Source of the DNA: Nereocystis luetkeana
Lineage: Eukaryota > Sar > Phaeophyceae > Laminariales > Laminariaceae
NCBI GenBank assembly: GCA_031213475.1
Contig: JARUPZ010000006.1
Location: 4,150,045-4,214,044 of the forward strand
Reading direction: 5' to 3'
DNA length: 64,000 nt
In this document: one piece after another, positions 13,101 through 26,535 of the stretch
How the letters are laid out: each line of letters opens with the position of its first letter
Numbering within the stretch: position 1 is the first letter of the stretch
Program-made: the position numbers and the translations under genes
The notes under the pieces: model-generated
Databases searched by the model: none
What the model was told of the DNA's origin: nothing
The model's input: the letters and a program-made list of their open reading frames with translations, nothing else

Positions 13101-14026
13101 TAGTAGTAATAGTACCCCAAGCGGTCGCCCCGGTGGTTCAAGTGGTTAACCTCGAATTCTACTTGTTTGAGTCCTGGGTTCGAGCCCTAGGAGGGTCGGA
13201 CTTTCACTTTATTTGCTAAAATAAAAAAAGGGATTCAATTGTTGAGAGCGCCTTGCAGCGTGGGTAGGCACAATTCGATGCGAGTCGACGAGGGAAGAAA
13301 AAGGCTGAAATCTTCTCGCGATAAAAATGAAGGCACGTACCGTAGCGGGAAGGGGGGAGAAGAGCCTGCTATGTGACCCCGGATCTGAGTTACGAGTTGG
13401 AAGGAGAGAGAGAAGAAGATGTGCGAAGATAATGAATGGGATGGAAAAAAAAAAAAAAAAAAAAAAAAGAAGAGAAGGAATCAGCGTACGTATGCATGCC
13501 TCGATACGTACGTACGTAGGTAGAGATTTGATACACAAGAATTACAAGCGAGGGATCGAAGACGCATACGCGGAGAAAACTTTTGGCCTCTCAGATTGGC
13601 TGGAAATCAGGTGAAAACAGTTGAAAGCTACGAAACAAAGTAGACAAAAGCCAGGGTTGTACCTTGTACCAGGTATTGTATAACAGGTTTTCATATTAAT
13701 ATTACCTCGTATGACATGTACGTATGGGTATGATGGTACGTGGCTACACGTATACGTGGCCAGTTTCAAGCCAAAAACAGGTACGATCTGAGGCTGGCCA
13801 AAAAAAAAAAAAGGGATTCAATTGTTGAGAGCGCCTTGCAGCGTGGGTAGGCACAATTCGATGCGAGTCGACGAGGGAAGATAAGGCTGAACTCTTCTCG
13901 CGATAAAAAATGAAGGCACGTACCGTAGCGGGAAGGGGGAAGAAGAGCCTGCTATGTGACCCCGGATCTGAGTTACGAGTTGGAAGGAGAGAGAGAAGAA
14001 GATGGGCGAAGATAATAAATGGGATG

Positions 14027-14065
<39 letters not shown>

Positions 14066-16000
14066 AGGGCCCCTGGCGTATATATTTCTACTTGTTTTTT
14101 AGTCTACACCTTGGTCCAAAAAATGGAACAGGTATACCTTATTTTGGCTAAAACCTTTCAAGTCCAGCATAATGGGCCCGCCAAGGAGAAACACCTAATC
14201 TGGGCAAGCCTGAGATTGTTATAGGGGCGCCATCTTGGAACAGCCTTGAGTATAGGGTATTATATAGGATTTAGTGTAGAGTTCGCCACCGAGGCGTTTT
14301 TCGTAACCCAGTTTTCTTATTAACCCTTTCAGAACCCCAGTCCCGTTTTGGGGACAAACTACTTACAGTTAGAGTACGCTGTCCCCGACACATGGGAGTG
14401 CGGTGCTATAAGGGTTAATGGCGTTTTAAAAAAAGTGGGCATTATGTTCTTATTACGCTATTTCTTAATCGTGGGCCTACACTGCTGTAGGGCGCATGGC
14501 GTTCTGGCGTCCCGGTATTCTGATGGTATCCAAATATATGTTTGATGGAACAGCAGTAAGACCTACCTGGTATGCCAATGGAAGCGCGATGTTCATTTTT
14601 TTTTTTTTCTAATATACTGGTATTGTTTTCAAAAAACAGCCGAAAAAATTCTCGTACCGCCGCTGTGGGGAAAAAAGAGAAGAATGTTTTGATTTTTTTT
14701 TTTTTTCCCCAGCGGCTGCGGGCGGCGCAATTTGTGTTTTTCTGCTTGCAAATTGTCAACACGGTGATCGAAACCAGCTCGTGCGACGATCGACGCTCGA
14801 TCTCGACATAGACTCAGCCCACAGCCAACCTGCTCGGTATCTGGCAAGGCCAACGAAAACAGATGACGGCCCCGAAGATATCAGGTGGATCCATGGTCTA
14901 GGGGGCGAGAGCTTGCCGGCGGCGTCCTACGGTATCCTCCCGAACCTGACAAAAACTCTATTTTTTGCCATCCGAGACGGATGGAGAAGTTTTGTCTTCT
15001 ATTTTGTGCAAACCAGCGGCCAAATGTGTTTTTATGATATGCCTGGTCAGCTCCCGCCACATGACACCGGCCATGGTGTGAAGACGGTGACCCTAGGGTG
15101 GGTCGGAGCCCCTAACGAGCGCACTTAGTTCAGAATTCATGACGCAATCGTTGGTTTTGTTGATCGATGTCTGTCGAGGACTCGGAATCTCGCCGCTTCA
15201 AACCAAAGATCGGCCTGAGTTTGTCTCAAGCCGATGTTGGCCCAACATCGCCCCCAGATTTGCTTTTTTCGGGCTTTTCCAAAAGTTAGGAACTGTTTTT
15301 TCTTTTTTACGTGGCCCATAAGAGGTGTTCTGATTTTTTTTTGGCGGGTATCTTCGAAATCCAAACCTTTTATTGAAACTTCTCTGTCCCATTGGCATAG
15401 GTCTACGTAACAGGTGAGGAATTCGCACCGGAAAAAAATCTCCACCCGTGGCGAGCTTCGTACAGCAGTACGTACGTGCGTGCAACCTCGAAAATTAGTG
15501 TTTTTATCTATTTTTAGAGTCTTTGCGATGGAGGTAAAAAAAAAAAAACTTTACTTGCGCTAAAAAAAGTGAATTTCCTTCCCTTCCCGATTTCGGTGTG
15601 CTTGCGAGTGAGGTAAAACAAATCCTGCAGGCGACGCCTCCGAAAATAAGAAGGGAAGGGGGGGAGGTGAGGCAGACACGGCAAACAAAAAAAAAAAACA
15701 AAAAACAAAAAAACAGCTTGGGAGTAGCAACGGCAGCCTAGCAACGTTTCGGCGGCAGAGTTTACAGCGGTGCCACCACTGCCAGCCCACGACTGCAAGC
15801 AGCAGCACAGCAAGCGGCAGCTAGCAAGCGCTAGCCGCAGCTAGGGGAAGCTTGATCAATTAAATTAAACAGCGTCAGCAGCAGCACCAGCAAGCACCAT
15901 AGCCGCAGCTAGGGGAAGCTTGATCAATTAAATTAAACAGCGTCAGCAGCAGCACCAGCAAGCACCAGCACCAGCACCGGCCAGCTTCCCTTTTTGATTG

Positions 16001-16038
<38 letters not shown>

Positions 16039-19000
16039 GCTCAGCCTGCGCACGCCACAGCGCCGGCGGGCTCCGCTCCGCCGCCACTGTCGCGGCCGCT
16101 GCTGCTGCTGCTGCTGCTCTGTTGCTGCAGTGTGGTGGAATCAGAATGATACACGAGCTGTCGCGCTCTGTGCGAGTACGAGTACGAGTGTGATTGCGAG
16201 TCCTATTTTGGAACGAAGCATCCTCCACGTCGTCACCAAGTAGGCGAAAGCGTGCACCCTACGTAGCAGCGGCGGCGGCCCGCTGGCACAATCCAACGCC
16301 GCTCGTGCGCGCTATACTCAAGCTACACCTCTTGAACGTCTGTGCCCCCAGCGGTTGTCGTGACGTGTACAGCAAGCAGCATGGTGGCATGGAAGATGCT
16401 CGGTGTGTTGATCCTTCGCATCGATATTTGAGATGATGCGTTCTGCGCCGGGATAATGCTCGGTGCGTGTAGGCCAATGAAACAGAGCCAAAAGTTGCCC
16501 GCAACTTTTGATGAAATCCTGACTTCGCTGAAGTACTTTTTCGCGTTTGTTTCAAAAAATTACCTCAAAAAGTTACCTCGGGAGAATTTTTGGAGAAGTA
16601 AAAGTAAAAAAAAAAAACGAAATCGCAAACACTCTTATTTCTCCAATAATATAGACACACATCACTTCTTGAATCCTTCAGCTTCAGGTGTTGTCTGCCT
16701 CATGCACTGGATGCATATATCCTGCATGAGGGTATATATAACCCGTACTCGCAGTACGCACGGTCGAAGTGTCACACACAGCTTGCAAAGATGAGTGTCG
16801 ACCAAATCCTCGATCTCACAGCTATTAATATTGTAGTGTCGGTTTTCAGTTCTAGATGTTATCCTGGTTCCCGGTATGCGCTCCTTTCTGTACAACAGCG
16901 GATGTTAACCCCTTTAGAACCGCAGTCCCGTTTTGGGGACAAACCATCCCGACGTTAGGATGGTTTGTCCCCAAAACGGGACTGCGGTTCTAAAAGGGTT
17001 CATGGTAGTGTTCATATTAATAGTAGTGTATTGAAAATGCTGGACGCGCGGACTTTTGTGGCCATCTCCTCACGGTCGTGCTGTTTGTGTGTGTTCTTCA
17101 CGTTGAATTGTTTTTTTTCTAACCCGTCGACATCCAGCACAACTACTGCAATCCTGTATCAAGAGATACCTTGGTACAAGTTCTGTGGTGACGACGAGCA
17201 TGAACGACATGAAACCGGTAGAAAAGATTATGTCAAGGGAAGAAGCGTATTGGTCGTGGTATGAATCCATCCGGCAGGAGACAAGTCAGAGGAGATTCGT
17301 GTTGCCATATCATACGCTCGTATATATTTTGTTGTTTTGTCTCAAGGGCAGCCCTCGTTTGACACCTGTCCATGAGACGAGAGACCTTGTGTATACGTGC
17401 ATACTACATAACGTTCAATGTGAAGATTTCTTATTGTTAACCCTTTTAGAACCGCAGTCCCGCTTTGGGGACAAACGATAATTATGAGTAAGTGATAGGA
17501 GGTGGCAACGGAGCAGCAGAATTACCGTGATCGTTTGTTTTGTCTAGGAACACATGAAGCCATTTTGCGAGTCCAGCAACACGTTGACAGAACGCACAAC
17601 AATGGCGATACGCACAAATGCAACACCATGGCAAACACAGCATATATATAGCACCACACAACGAACGTCCTTATACTGTAGTATGTCTTGGGAAACAAAA
17701 TAGAAGTGTGCACGTACAACATGTGCACCCTTCTCCCGCTTGGCACGGGTACATCGGATGTAGGAGGCGTTATTGTCAAAAGACGTCAAAATGGTGTTTT
17801 TGAAAACGGGATGAAGGGCCTCGAATTTCTGCGCACTTCTAACCCACTATTAATAGTAACTGCTGTGTTGATGTAAGAAGGGCCTGGCACTAAGTCTGAT
17901 GGAGGGCGTCGGTATATAAGGAACCTTCAACCCCAAACGCACCACGTGCGGCAGTGGGGTCTTAACCCCTTTAGAACCGCAGTCCCGTTTTGGGGACAAA
18001 CTACTTGCAAATTGAGCGGTTTGTCCCCAAAACGGGACTGCGGTTCTAAAAGGGTTAAAAGAGGCCACATACGTTATGGCGTTCTTTATGTTTTTTTAGT
18101 ATTGATACTATTACAATAATAGTATGACACAGTCAGGACACTGGGGGAACTGGTGTACAGCGGTAGTTCGGTAGAAAAAACAGAGAACACTTTCGCGTGT
18201 ACACATACCAGGTATATACGTGTATACCTGGTACCTGGTATGATACAAACTTGTAGAGATGTACCCGTCGACGTGCTTAGTATATTAATGTAATGCCTGG
18301 TATGTCACCTACAAAAACTGTCAATACTTGTTTCAAAAAGAAACTAAACTTCCTCGAATTCGTTGGGCCGTCGTTCGTTCCAGTGCGCTATGCCCATAGT
18401 GCTGAACTTCATCTGCTCGTGGCCCTTTCAGTATCCATTCCCTAACCATTTGCCCCCTCTTCCAATTCATGGCCATCTACTTTTTCCAGCTCGTTCTTTT
18501 CAGCAACACTCGCCTGCGGGGGGGGGGCACGACAGATTGTTTCTCTTAGATTTTGCTTTCATTTTTTTCTTTTTCTCTTTCGATTTGTCTACCTTGTTTT
18601 TGTTTTCTCTTTGATTGTTTCTTTTCGTTTCACTATTTCATAGATTGCGTATGTCGTGCCTGTCGTATCTAGTATGATGACATGGCTTTTCATTGCCCGC
18701 TGCAGTGCATACTGCACACGTGGCAACGTAGTATCTCTGTGGCGTAGCTTTGTGACCACAGAACTTGTATCTCTTCTAGGATTAAAGAATCGGCACGGAC
18801 ACTGGTTGTGCTGGATGTCGACGGGTAGAAAGAACAGTTTAATGTGAAGAACACACACACTGCTGTCTGTAGGTGCCATAGGGTATCGTGTAACTTCGTC
18901 TTTAATTAATTCCTCACACCTGTTCCTATTAGTAGACAGCTGAACTATAATCATTTTAGAACTGCAGTCCCGTTCTGGGGACAACCCAGTCAAATTCCAA

Positions 19001-22000
19001 GTAGTTTGTCCCCCAAACGGGACTGCGGTACTGAAACGGTTTATTCACCGACAGGAAGAACGCGGGGCGTGTGAACCGCAACGTTTGCATAATATTCACA
19101 TGCAGCAGTATTGGTTACCAGGTACCATGGTATACATTTTCCACCGATGGTGCTATTCACGCCCTACTAGGCTTCTACACGACACAGCCGCATAGGGTAT
19201 CGTGTAACTTCGTCTTTAATTAATTCCTCACACCTGTTCCTATTAGTAGACAGCTGAACTATAATCATTTTAGAACTGCAGTCCCGTTCTGGGGACAACC
19301 CAGTCAAATTCCAAGTAGTTTGTCCCCCAAACGGGACTGCGGTACTGAAACGGTTTATTCACCGACAGGAAGAACGCGGGGCGTGTGAACCGCAACGTTT
19401 GCATAATATTCACATGCAGCAGTATTGGTTACCAGGTACCATGGTATACATTTTCCACCGATGGTGCTATTCACGCCCTACTAGGCTTCTACACGACACA
19501 GCCGTTGATATCTAGCCGTTGTATGTAACCGGGTGTGATGTGTGGCGGTGACACGGGGCCTTGTAGCGAAAATGCCCCGGTGACCGGCCGGTTTCAGTTT
19601 TTGTGGGAGAGCGGGATGATATCCCATCAAGACCGGAGGAGAATGGGAGAGAATATTGAGAATTCAAGAAAATGCTCGGGTTCAGAGACTCGGACGAACA
19701 GAAGTCCTGCTTGGTGTTTCGGGTTCGTTCAGCCGGCAAGATAAACAGAGCGTCGCATCTACGGGGCGCATCGCAGAGTGTCGTGTCAAGTCGCCCTGAT
19801 ACACTTGTATAGATTGCCACTATTATCACGACTGCTGTGTTGGTAGAGGGAGGGAGGAAGGGAGAGAGGGAGGCCCGCAAGTCGTCAAAACAAAGGAGAA
19901 ATCTCGATTCTCCGGACGTTGAGACACGCGGGACGGACGAGAGCTCCGTTGTGCTTCGAGTGGTTTGTCCCCAGAACTGGACGAGGGAGCGTAAAAAAAT
20001 ACCAGGGTGTTTTAAATATAAACGGACAGTACGCACGGCAGCAAAGTCCTCCCGTAAGAGATGGCCTGGATGGAGTGCCGTCTGATATGTGTATACCATC
20101 TCATACATTGGAATTTGATGTGCCAGGTATAGGATTGTGGCAAGAGTAGAATATACTAATAATACTACTGAATCTGTGTATATGTATCCTGTCCTACTAG
20201 AATCAATTTCGTGGGTTCGAGTCTCCCCGAGTGCGCCCTGGTAAAAATTGATTACGTAGCGGAAAGCGCGAGAGCGTGAAGTCAGCAACAGTCTATGATA
20301 AGCGAGGGGCAGTAGGAATGCTGAGCCCTATCTAGATTAAGGTTACGTGCAGGGGGACAGAAAGGGCGGCACCTGTGACCACGGCTTGTCCAGAAGATCG
20401 CTGAGGGTGATTCTCCCTTACTTGCGAGTTATATGCTGGAAACTAAAAAGTAATGAGTAAAACAAGTTGTTTATATTCCAGGTGTTATATACTAGCCGAT
20501 GGCATTATTATCCAGGGATTCATGTTTTGTTTTGTTTTTCGATGAAGTTTCAAGGGAGGGGGATTCCAAGTGGGGGTTACAGCCCCAAGCACCGTTGGTC
20601 TCGTTTGCTTGTAATAGCTGCCATATGTTTTGTGTGTATATATATATAATATATATATATATAATTTATATATATATATTTATATATATATAATTTTTTT
20701 ATATATATATATTTATATATATACCTGGTATAATTTTTTTATATATATACACCAAGTAGCATGTACGCCAAGTAGCATGCACGCCAAGTAGCATGCATTA
20801 CTATTGATAACATGAAGAAGGAAAGAACGAAGCTGTCAGATCGAAATTAATGCTAGAGGCTCATATTCGCAAGCTTGGTGCGACAACGTCATCGCGCACA
20901 TATTATTTATAGCACCGGGTACACCCAAGGGTATTGTGTCAGGCAGGGGCTTGTTCCAGCGAAAGGCGGAACCATTTCGGCTTCGATTTCGGCTTCGGAA
21001 TTTTGCGTCATGGTTTTAGTTTCTTGGCGAAAACTAACATGGCTCCTTCATGGAAATGTGAAAATGCCTGAGGACTCGTCCCTTGCCCCCCCCCCCCCCC
21101 CCCCCCCCCCGCCGTTTTCAAGGCGCATTTTTACGGAATTTAGGGATTTTTCGGCAGCTTTTGGCCATGCCTGATGCTCGAGTGCAAACCAAGACCGTTT
21201 TTGCTTGGGGGGGGGGGTTGTGCCGTGGCGTGTGTGCTCTGCACTCTTTCTAAGTGAGATTGCTGAGCGATATGTTATACCCTCGTTCTGCATGTACTCC
21301 TGCCTGATTCCCAGGCGCGGTTGGGTTAACGTTAGCTTTTTGGCTTTCAAGTTTGCTTTTATGCTATTACGGGGGACCATAGTAGTAAATAGGACCAAAT
21401 ATTGTTAGTAAGAGTAGGGAAATGCATAGTTTTTTGTGTGTACCGTAGGTCCTATTCAATGTGGTCTTGTATCGTTTTTTGTGTGTACCTTAGGTCCTAT
21501 TTAATATGATCCCCCGTAATATTGATACGATGTGCTTGAAAAACATCCCCGTTGTTATCAAAGCTCTCATAATTCGGGTCAAGCAACCCTGGCCTAGGGC
21601 TCCTCCTCCCCCTCCTCCTTATCCTCCTCGCACTCGCCCGCCAACCCTTCTCGTGAGCTGACTCGATTGGTGGCATCTCTTCTCGTCCGCCGCACGCTTT
21701 ATTTTTCGTTTCTTAGGCCTAAGTGGAACTTCGATGGCTCTTCCACGGGCCAGGCCCCCGGGGAGGACTCTGAGGTGATCCTATACCCCCAGGCCATCTA
21801 CCCGGACCCTTTCCGCGGTGGGGACAACATCATGGTCATGTGCGACTGCTACAAGCCCGACGGCACCCCAATCGACAGCAACACAAGGAAGGAGTGCGCC
21901 GAGATCATGGCCAAGGTGTGTCGGAAGGCGGATGGGTCGGGGGGGGGGGGGGGGGGAGGGGGTTGGTTAGGGGGGGGGTTGTATGACGTTTTGAGGCGCA

Positions 22001-25000
22001 TTTTTTTTGGTTCGCCGTCGGCGAAGAAATAAAAAAAGAACCGTTTTTAGTCATCTTCACGCATTTTTTGCGTATGTTTTTCGGGCATATTTTCATGCAA
22101 GCAAGGGTTTCCTACGGAGTGGTTATAGCGAGAGCGACGCAAGAAGTACGGGTTAGTTACCTCGACAGCAGCAGGGCATCAACATAGATGTACAGGCATC
22201 AGCGGCAACAGCTTGCAACTTCGACAGCAGCAACTGATGCGTTCTACGATAGAGGTAGCACGTTTCCGCTCGAGTGATTTCTGAATGACGGGGGCTCCTT
22301 AACCCAAAGTCGTCGCGATGCCAATCTTGGTTTTCTAAAAATGACGTTTTTGTATACTTCAGGCCATTGTATTATGTATTATTCACCGGGAGGCAATTTG
22401 ATCTTTGCTGAAGTCAATTTTCGGGTGAGGTATGGAACCCCTCGAGGGAAAAGCCTCAGAAAATACAGGGTACACCTTCATCGTATGTAGAACGCCTCCA
22501 CTAATACTATTAACACCTGTGTCTTCACCCGACACGGACGAAGAAGCGTCTGTAGACGAGAGAAGGAAACAAAACTGTAAAGGAAAACTGTGTTACGTGC
22601 GTGCTCTCCATTCTTCCCATCGTGCTACATACAGGGCGCCGCCCCCGCAAAAAATACCAGGGTAGTTGAGACGCCAGGACACGCTGCATAATTTGTTTTC
22701 GAGGGGGGGGGGGGGGGGGGGGGCTCTGCAAGTGAAAATACAATATGGGCCTGCCAACAGGAAGCGCCTACTCGTCCGGAAATTCTACTCGGCAGGCCTG
22801 ATATTCTTTTTGGGGCGACATCTTGGAAAATTCCTCGAGCGTAGGCTACTACCTGGTTTATCGGATTAGCTCATCACTGAAGCGTTTTTCTTAACCCTAT
22901 TTTCTTGGCACGAAAGAGTGAGCATTTTCCTCATGTATTAGACCATTTATTAGTCGTGGGCCACTGTAAGTATCCAAAAACACTTCCTAGTTTCTTATTT
23001 CGCCCTGTGATCACAACGCTCGGGTTGGTTTTTCCATCCTGATCTCTGGAGGCGTGCGGTGTGTCGTTTTTCTCTTTCGGGGGCGCTTGTCGCATATGCG
23101 TGCTGCTGAAATATTTGCGTATCTCCTACACTTTTTAATATTTCGGGGGACCATAGTAGTTAATAGGACCTATGGTATACATAAAAACCTATGTGTTTTA
23201 ACAATTTTTACTACTACGGGGGACCATAGTTAACAGGACCTATGGTACACATGAAAACCTATGATGTTTAACCATTTTACTAACAATATTTGGTCCTGTT
23301 AACTATGGCCCCCCGTAATAACAATATTTGATGCTATTAGTTAATAGGACCTATGGTACATAAAAACCTACCTACCTGGTATATATTTAACCATTTTTAC
23401 TAACAATATTTGATGCTATTTAACTATGGTCCCCCGTAATAGGACGTACTGCTGTATACGTTCGTCATGCCGTATAGTAGAATATGGCAGCCGCAGAGAA
23501 AGGCGTTGGCTTAAGGCCTTTCATTCCTTTATTTTTTGTCGACAATTAAAAGAAAGGTCGGTACCCCCCCCCTGTACCTGGTATGCTGCTGTTGTACTGC
23601 TGTACGAGTGTATATATATAGCCTTGGAGAACGCAAATTGCCCCGCGTGGAAAACCAAAAGTTTATTTTCCACGTATTCGTACTGCTGCAGACTGCTGCA
23701 CGCAGAGGGGTCACATACCTTCCATCTGTGTATCCTTGTCCGTGCTTGTCGCGTTGCTATTGGCAAAAAAAGTCCCTACTATTTTTGGGGGGCCATAGTA
23801 AATAGGACCCGATGTTACACATGCCTGCCTACTACTGTAGTAAAACTCGCGCTGCCGACGCTTCAACGCAGCAGCAGCTTACACAAGCTGCGAGTACCAA
23901 CCCGCTCGCGGCAGAACTCAAGCGCCAAAGTTTACGAAGTTCTAACGTGAAAGACGAAGAGATTAACATGGGGCAAGTAATCAGCGAAATATTCTTACGG
24001 ACCACTCCCCACGAAAGTATACCTTCGCGTTTTGGTGGGTGTTTGGAGAGGGGGGGGGTTATAAGAGTGTGAGTTGTCATTTGGGGCGGGGGGGAGGGGG
24101 GGGGTGCCGGACGGAAGGGGTGCGCCGAGGTTTCGGCCGTGATAGTTGGACTGGGGGGGGGGGGGGGGACGGAGGGTGTACTCGATATCATGCATGATCA
24201 TACTACAAATCATGGAGACCCTCGCATCCATCCACACAAGACCAAGCGCAGGGGGCGGGGGGGGGGGGGGGGGGGGTACTCGCCGTATAGTCCTATGGCC
24301 ACTGACGGGGTGGGGGGCGTTGTACCCGTTTGTTGCTTGCCTTACGCATTTGGTCATCGGTAAGCGCATCACTTTCGAGACGGATCACGTTTCTACCCTT
24401 TGTGGAGACACCTCCAGCAGCAGTTGAGCGCTCATTACGTCGTTTCCTCGTTGTTTCCTATGTATGATATTTCACCATTTTCTTTTTGCTGATCTGTAGG
24501 GTCCCCCTCTATCCCTTTTTCGCCACGCGTGTGCCCCCACCTCATATCTCCCAGGATATCGATCGTTTTCTCTCTACTATGAACATCTAATGTATTGTAC
24601 CGGAGGGAGGTGATCGGGCGGGTGAATTAATTCCCCTTTCCTTGACCCGTTTGTCGTTGGTGTCGTGTACCGAGAGTTGTTTTGGTCGGTGTTGAGGTTT
24701 GTGTTGGTGTTGTTGGCGCTGCGGATGATGCCGATGGTGCATCTATACCTCAACACACGGCGCGGCAGCAGCGACGGCGAAATGAAACGCATGCGCGTGG
24801 CTCACTCAACCCGAGCCCGTACATACATATGATACGACCCTAGTTTTTTTTGTTTTTTGTTTTTTCAATACCCGCGCACCTGGCTTTCGTAAACGCCATC
24901 ACTCGATGCCTCGTGCTTTTCACGAATATTGACGTCCTCACCCCCCCCCCCCCCCCCCCCCCCCCCGCCATCCTTGCGCCTCTGCTGCCTGGTTATGGTT

Positions 25001-26493
25001 CGTCTTGTGCCGGTTCTGTTGAAACTGTCACAACGACACAACTTACCTGTCTCGACGACACCGCTTTCGCCGGCTCGGATGGATGGAACTGCCCCGATGA
25101 CAAAACCACTCGTACCGGTTCGTGTGTAACTGCCACGACGACGACGACGACGACAACACTTGTGCCGGTTCGCGTGTAACTTCCACGACGACGACAACAC
25201 TTTTGCCGGTTCGGCTGTGGATGGAACTAACTCCCACGATGACGCAACACACAACCGGCTCAAAACGCGATCGATCTTTGCGTATCGGTCACCCCCATAT
25301 GACTCGGCTGGCCGGGTGGCTGCAGACCGAGGGCCTCGTGCCGTGGTTCGGCATCGAGCAGGAGTACACCCTGTTCGAGGCGGACGGCGTGACCCCCTTC
25401 GGGTGGCCCAAGAGCGGCTACCCCGGCCCCCAGGTGCGTCCTAGGCCGGGGAAGGCCGACACGACCGTACCACACCCGTTGACGACAGCCTATCACACCG
25501 GTGATAGCATAGCGTGCCACAACGGGTGATAGCCATAGAGCATATCACACGGGTGATGAAATAGCACACCCCCTCTTGAAAGAATCTCTCGAGCTGGTTT
25601 CGATCGAGAACAGACAAGGTGCCAGTGCCGAGCGATGTACACTTTCTATTGTGGTAAGACCCCGACGAGACCCTCTCACACCGCCGCCATTTGTTTCGTT
25701 GGGTGTGCCTGCGTGCCCCCCCCCCTCCCCCCCCCGCCCTCCTCCCTCTATGTTACGGCTGCATATAGTTTCGGAGAATTTCGGGTCTGATATTTTGTCT
25801 AGGGGGTGTGTTGCCTCGCGTGTTGTGCGAACTCGCCAATGAGCTATAGATAGATCGTACAGATCATAACAGATGAGGAAGCGACCTTGCCTGAAATATA
25901 CTCGAGTAGATATTTTCCTTGCAATGGGAATGTAGCTATTTTATCCATTCTGATCTATTTGACGGGTGAAAACGTGCATCATACCCCTCGTCTCATACGT
26001 TGCTGTCTACTTCCCCTGCTCGATGTTCGCGTGCGTGGTTCACGTGTGTAGATTTCGTTTGGTGCTGTTTTGTGTGCTCGTTTTATTCATTTTGTTGATT
26101 TGCACTGATTTGTTTATTTCGCGTCTCTTCATCTCTGGAGTTTTCTCCTGCTCCGATGTCCACGTACAGTCCGTGGTTTTCGTGGATTTTTTTTTTTTAC
26201 GCCCCCCCTCCCCCCCCCCCCCCCCATCAGGGCCCTTACTACTGCTCCATCGGGTACGAGAATGCCTTCGGACGCCACATCATGGAGGCTCACTACAAGG
26301 CTTGCCTGTTCGCAGGTGTAACCATCTCTGGGACGAACGGGGAGGTCATGCCGGGCCAATGGGAGTACCAGGTGAAGTTGAACAACATGTTATGAGCGGA
26401 AAGCGCGAGAGCGTGAGTTCGCTACAATCGATGAAAATCGACGAGCAGTGGGGAATGCTGAACCCTACGCGCGACAAAATAAAGGAAGGCACG

Positions 26494-26535
<42 letters not shown>

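Larger units (their letters stand above)
18877..19504. repeat. Perfect 314-bp tandem duplication
   Basis: Unit 1 is 18877-19190 and unit 2 is 19191-19504. I find no mismatch on reading both through. Each unit contains a family B element (18949-19043 and 19263-19357) and a TACCAGGTACCATGGTATAC stretch. It is either a very recent duplication or an assembly artefact. Confidence 0.95.
7104..21716 (+). other. GSII intron 1 (14.6 kb)
   Basis: Holds repeat families A (9362-9557, 11836, 21365), B (8440, 9053, 11137, 14320, 16905, 17436, 17962, 18949, 19263), C (9822, 13123, 13797), D (11466, 20190), E (17078, 18737), H (14560), J (14165), a 68-bp and a 314-bp tandem duplication, and an AT microsatellite at 20637-20752. 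About a third of the window's TACCWGGTA motifs lie here. No gene was recognised inside. Confidence 0.8.
21916..25325 (+). other. GSII intron 2 (3.4 kb)
   Basis: Contains poly(G) tracts (21939, 22706, 24153, 24257), a family J copy, the family A cluster at 23139-23441, a half copy of A near 23779, a family G fragment, a poly(C) run at 24941-24966 and a minisatellite at 25026-25260. No gene was seen. Confidence 0.8.

Noticed and set aside
13123..13200. Functional tRNA gene
   Set aside because: A and B boxes are present, but the acceptor and anticodon stems do not pair well and the unit continues into a SINE body with an A tail.
19512..20288. Longest ORF in the window (258 codons, minus strand)
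   Set aside because: It runs through a SINE D copy and the edge of the 314-bp duplication, shows no domain, and has a composition like its surroundings.
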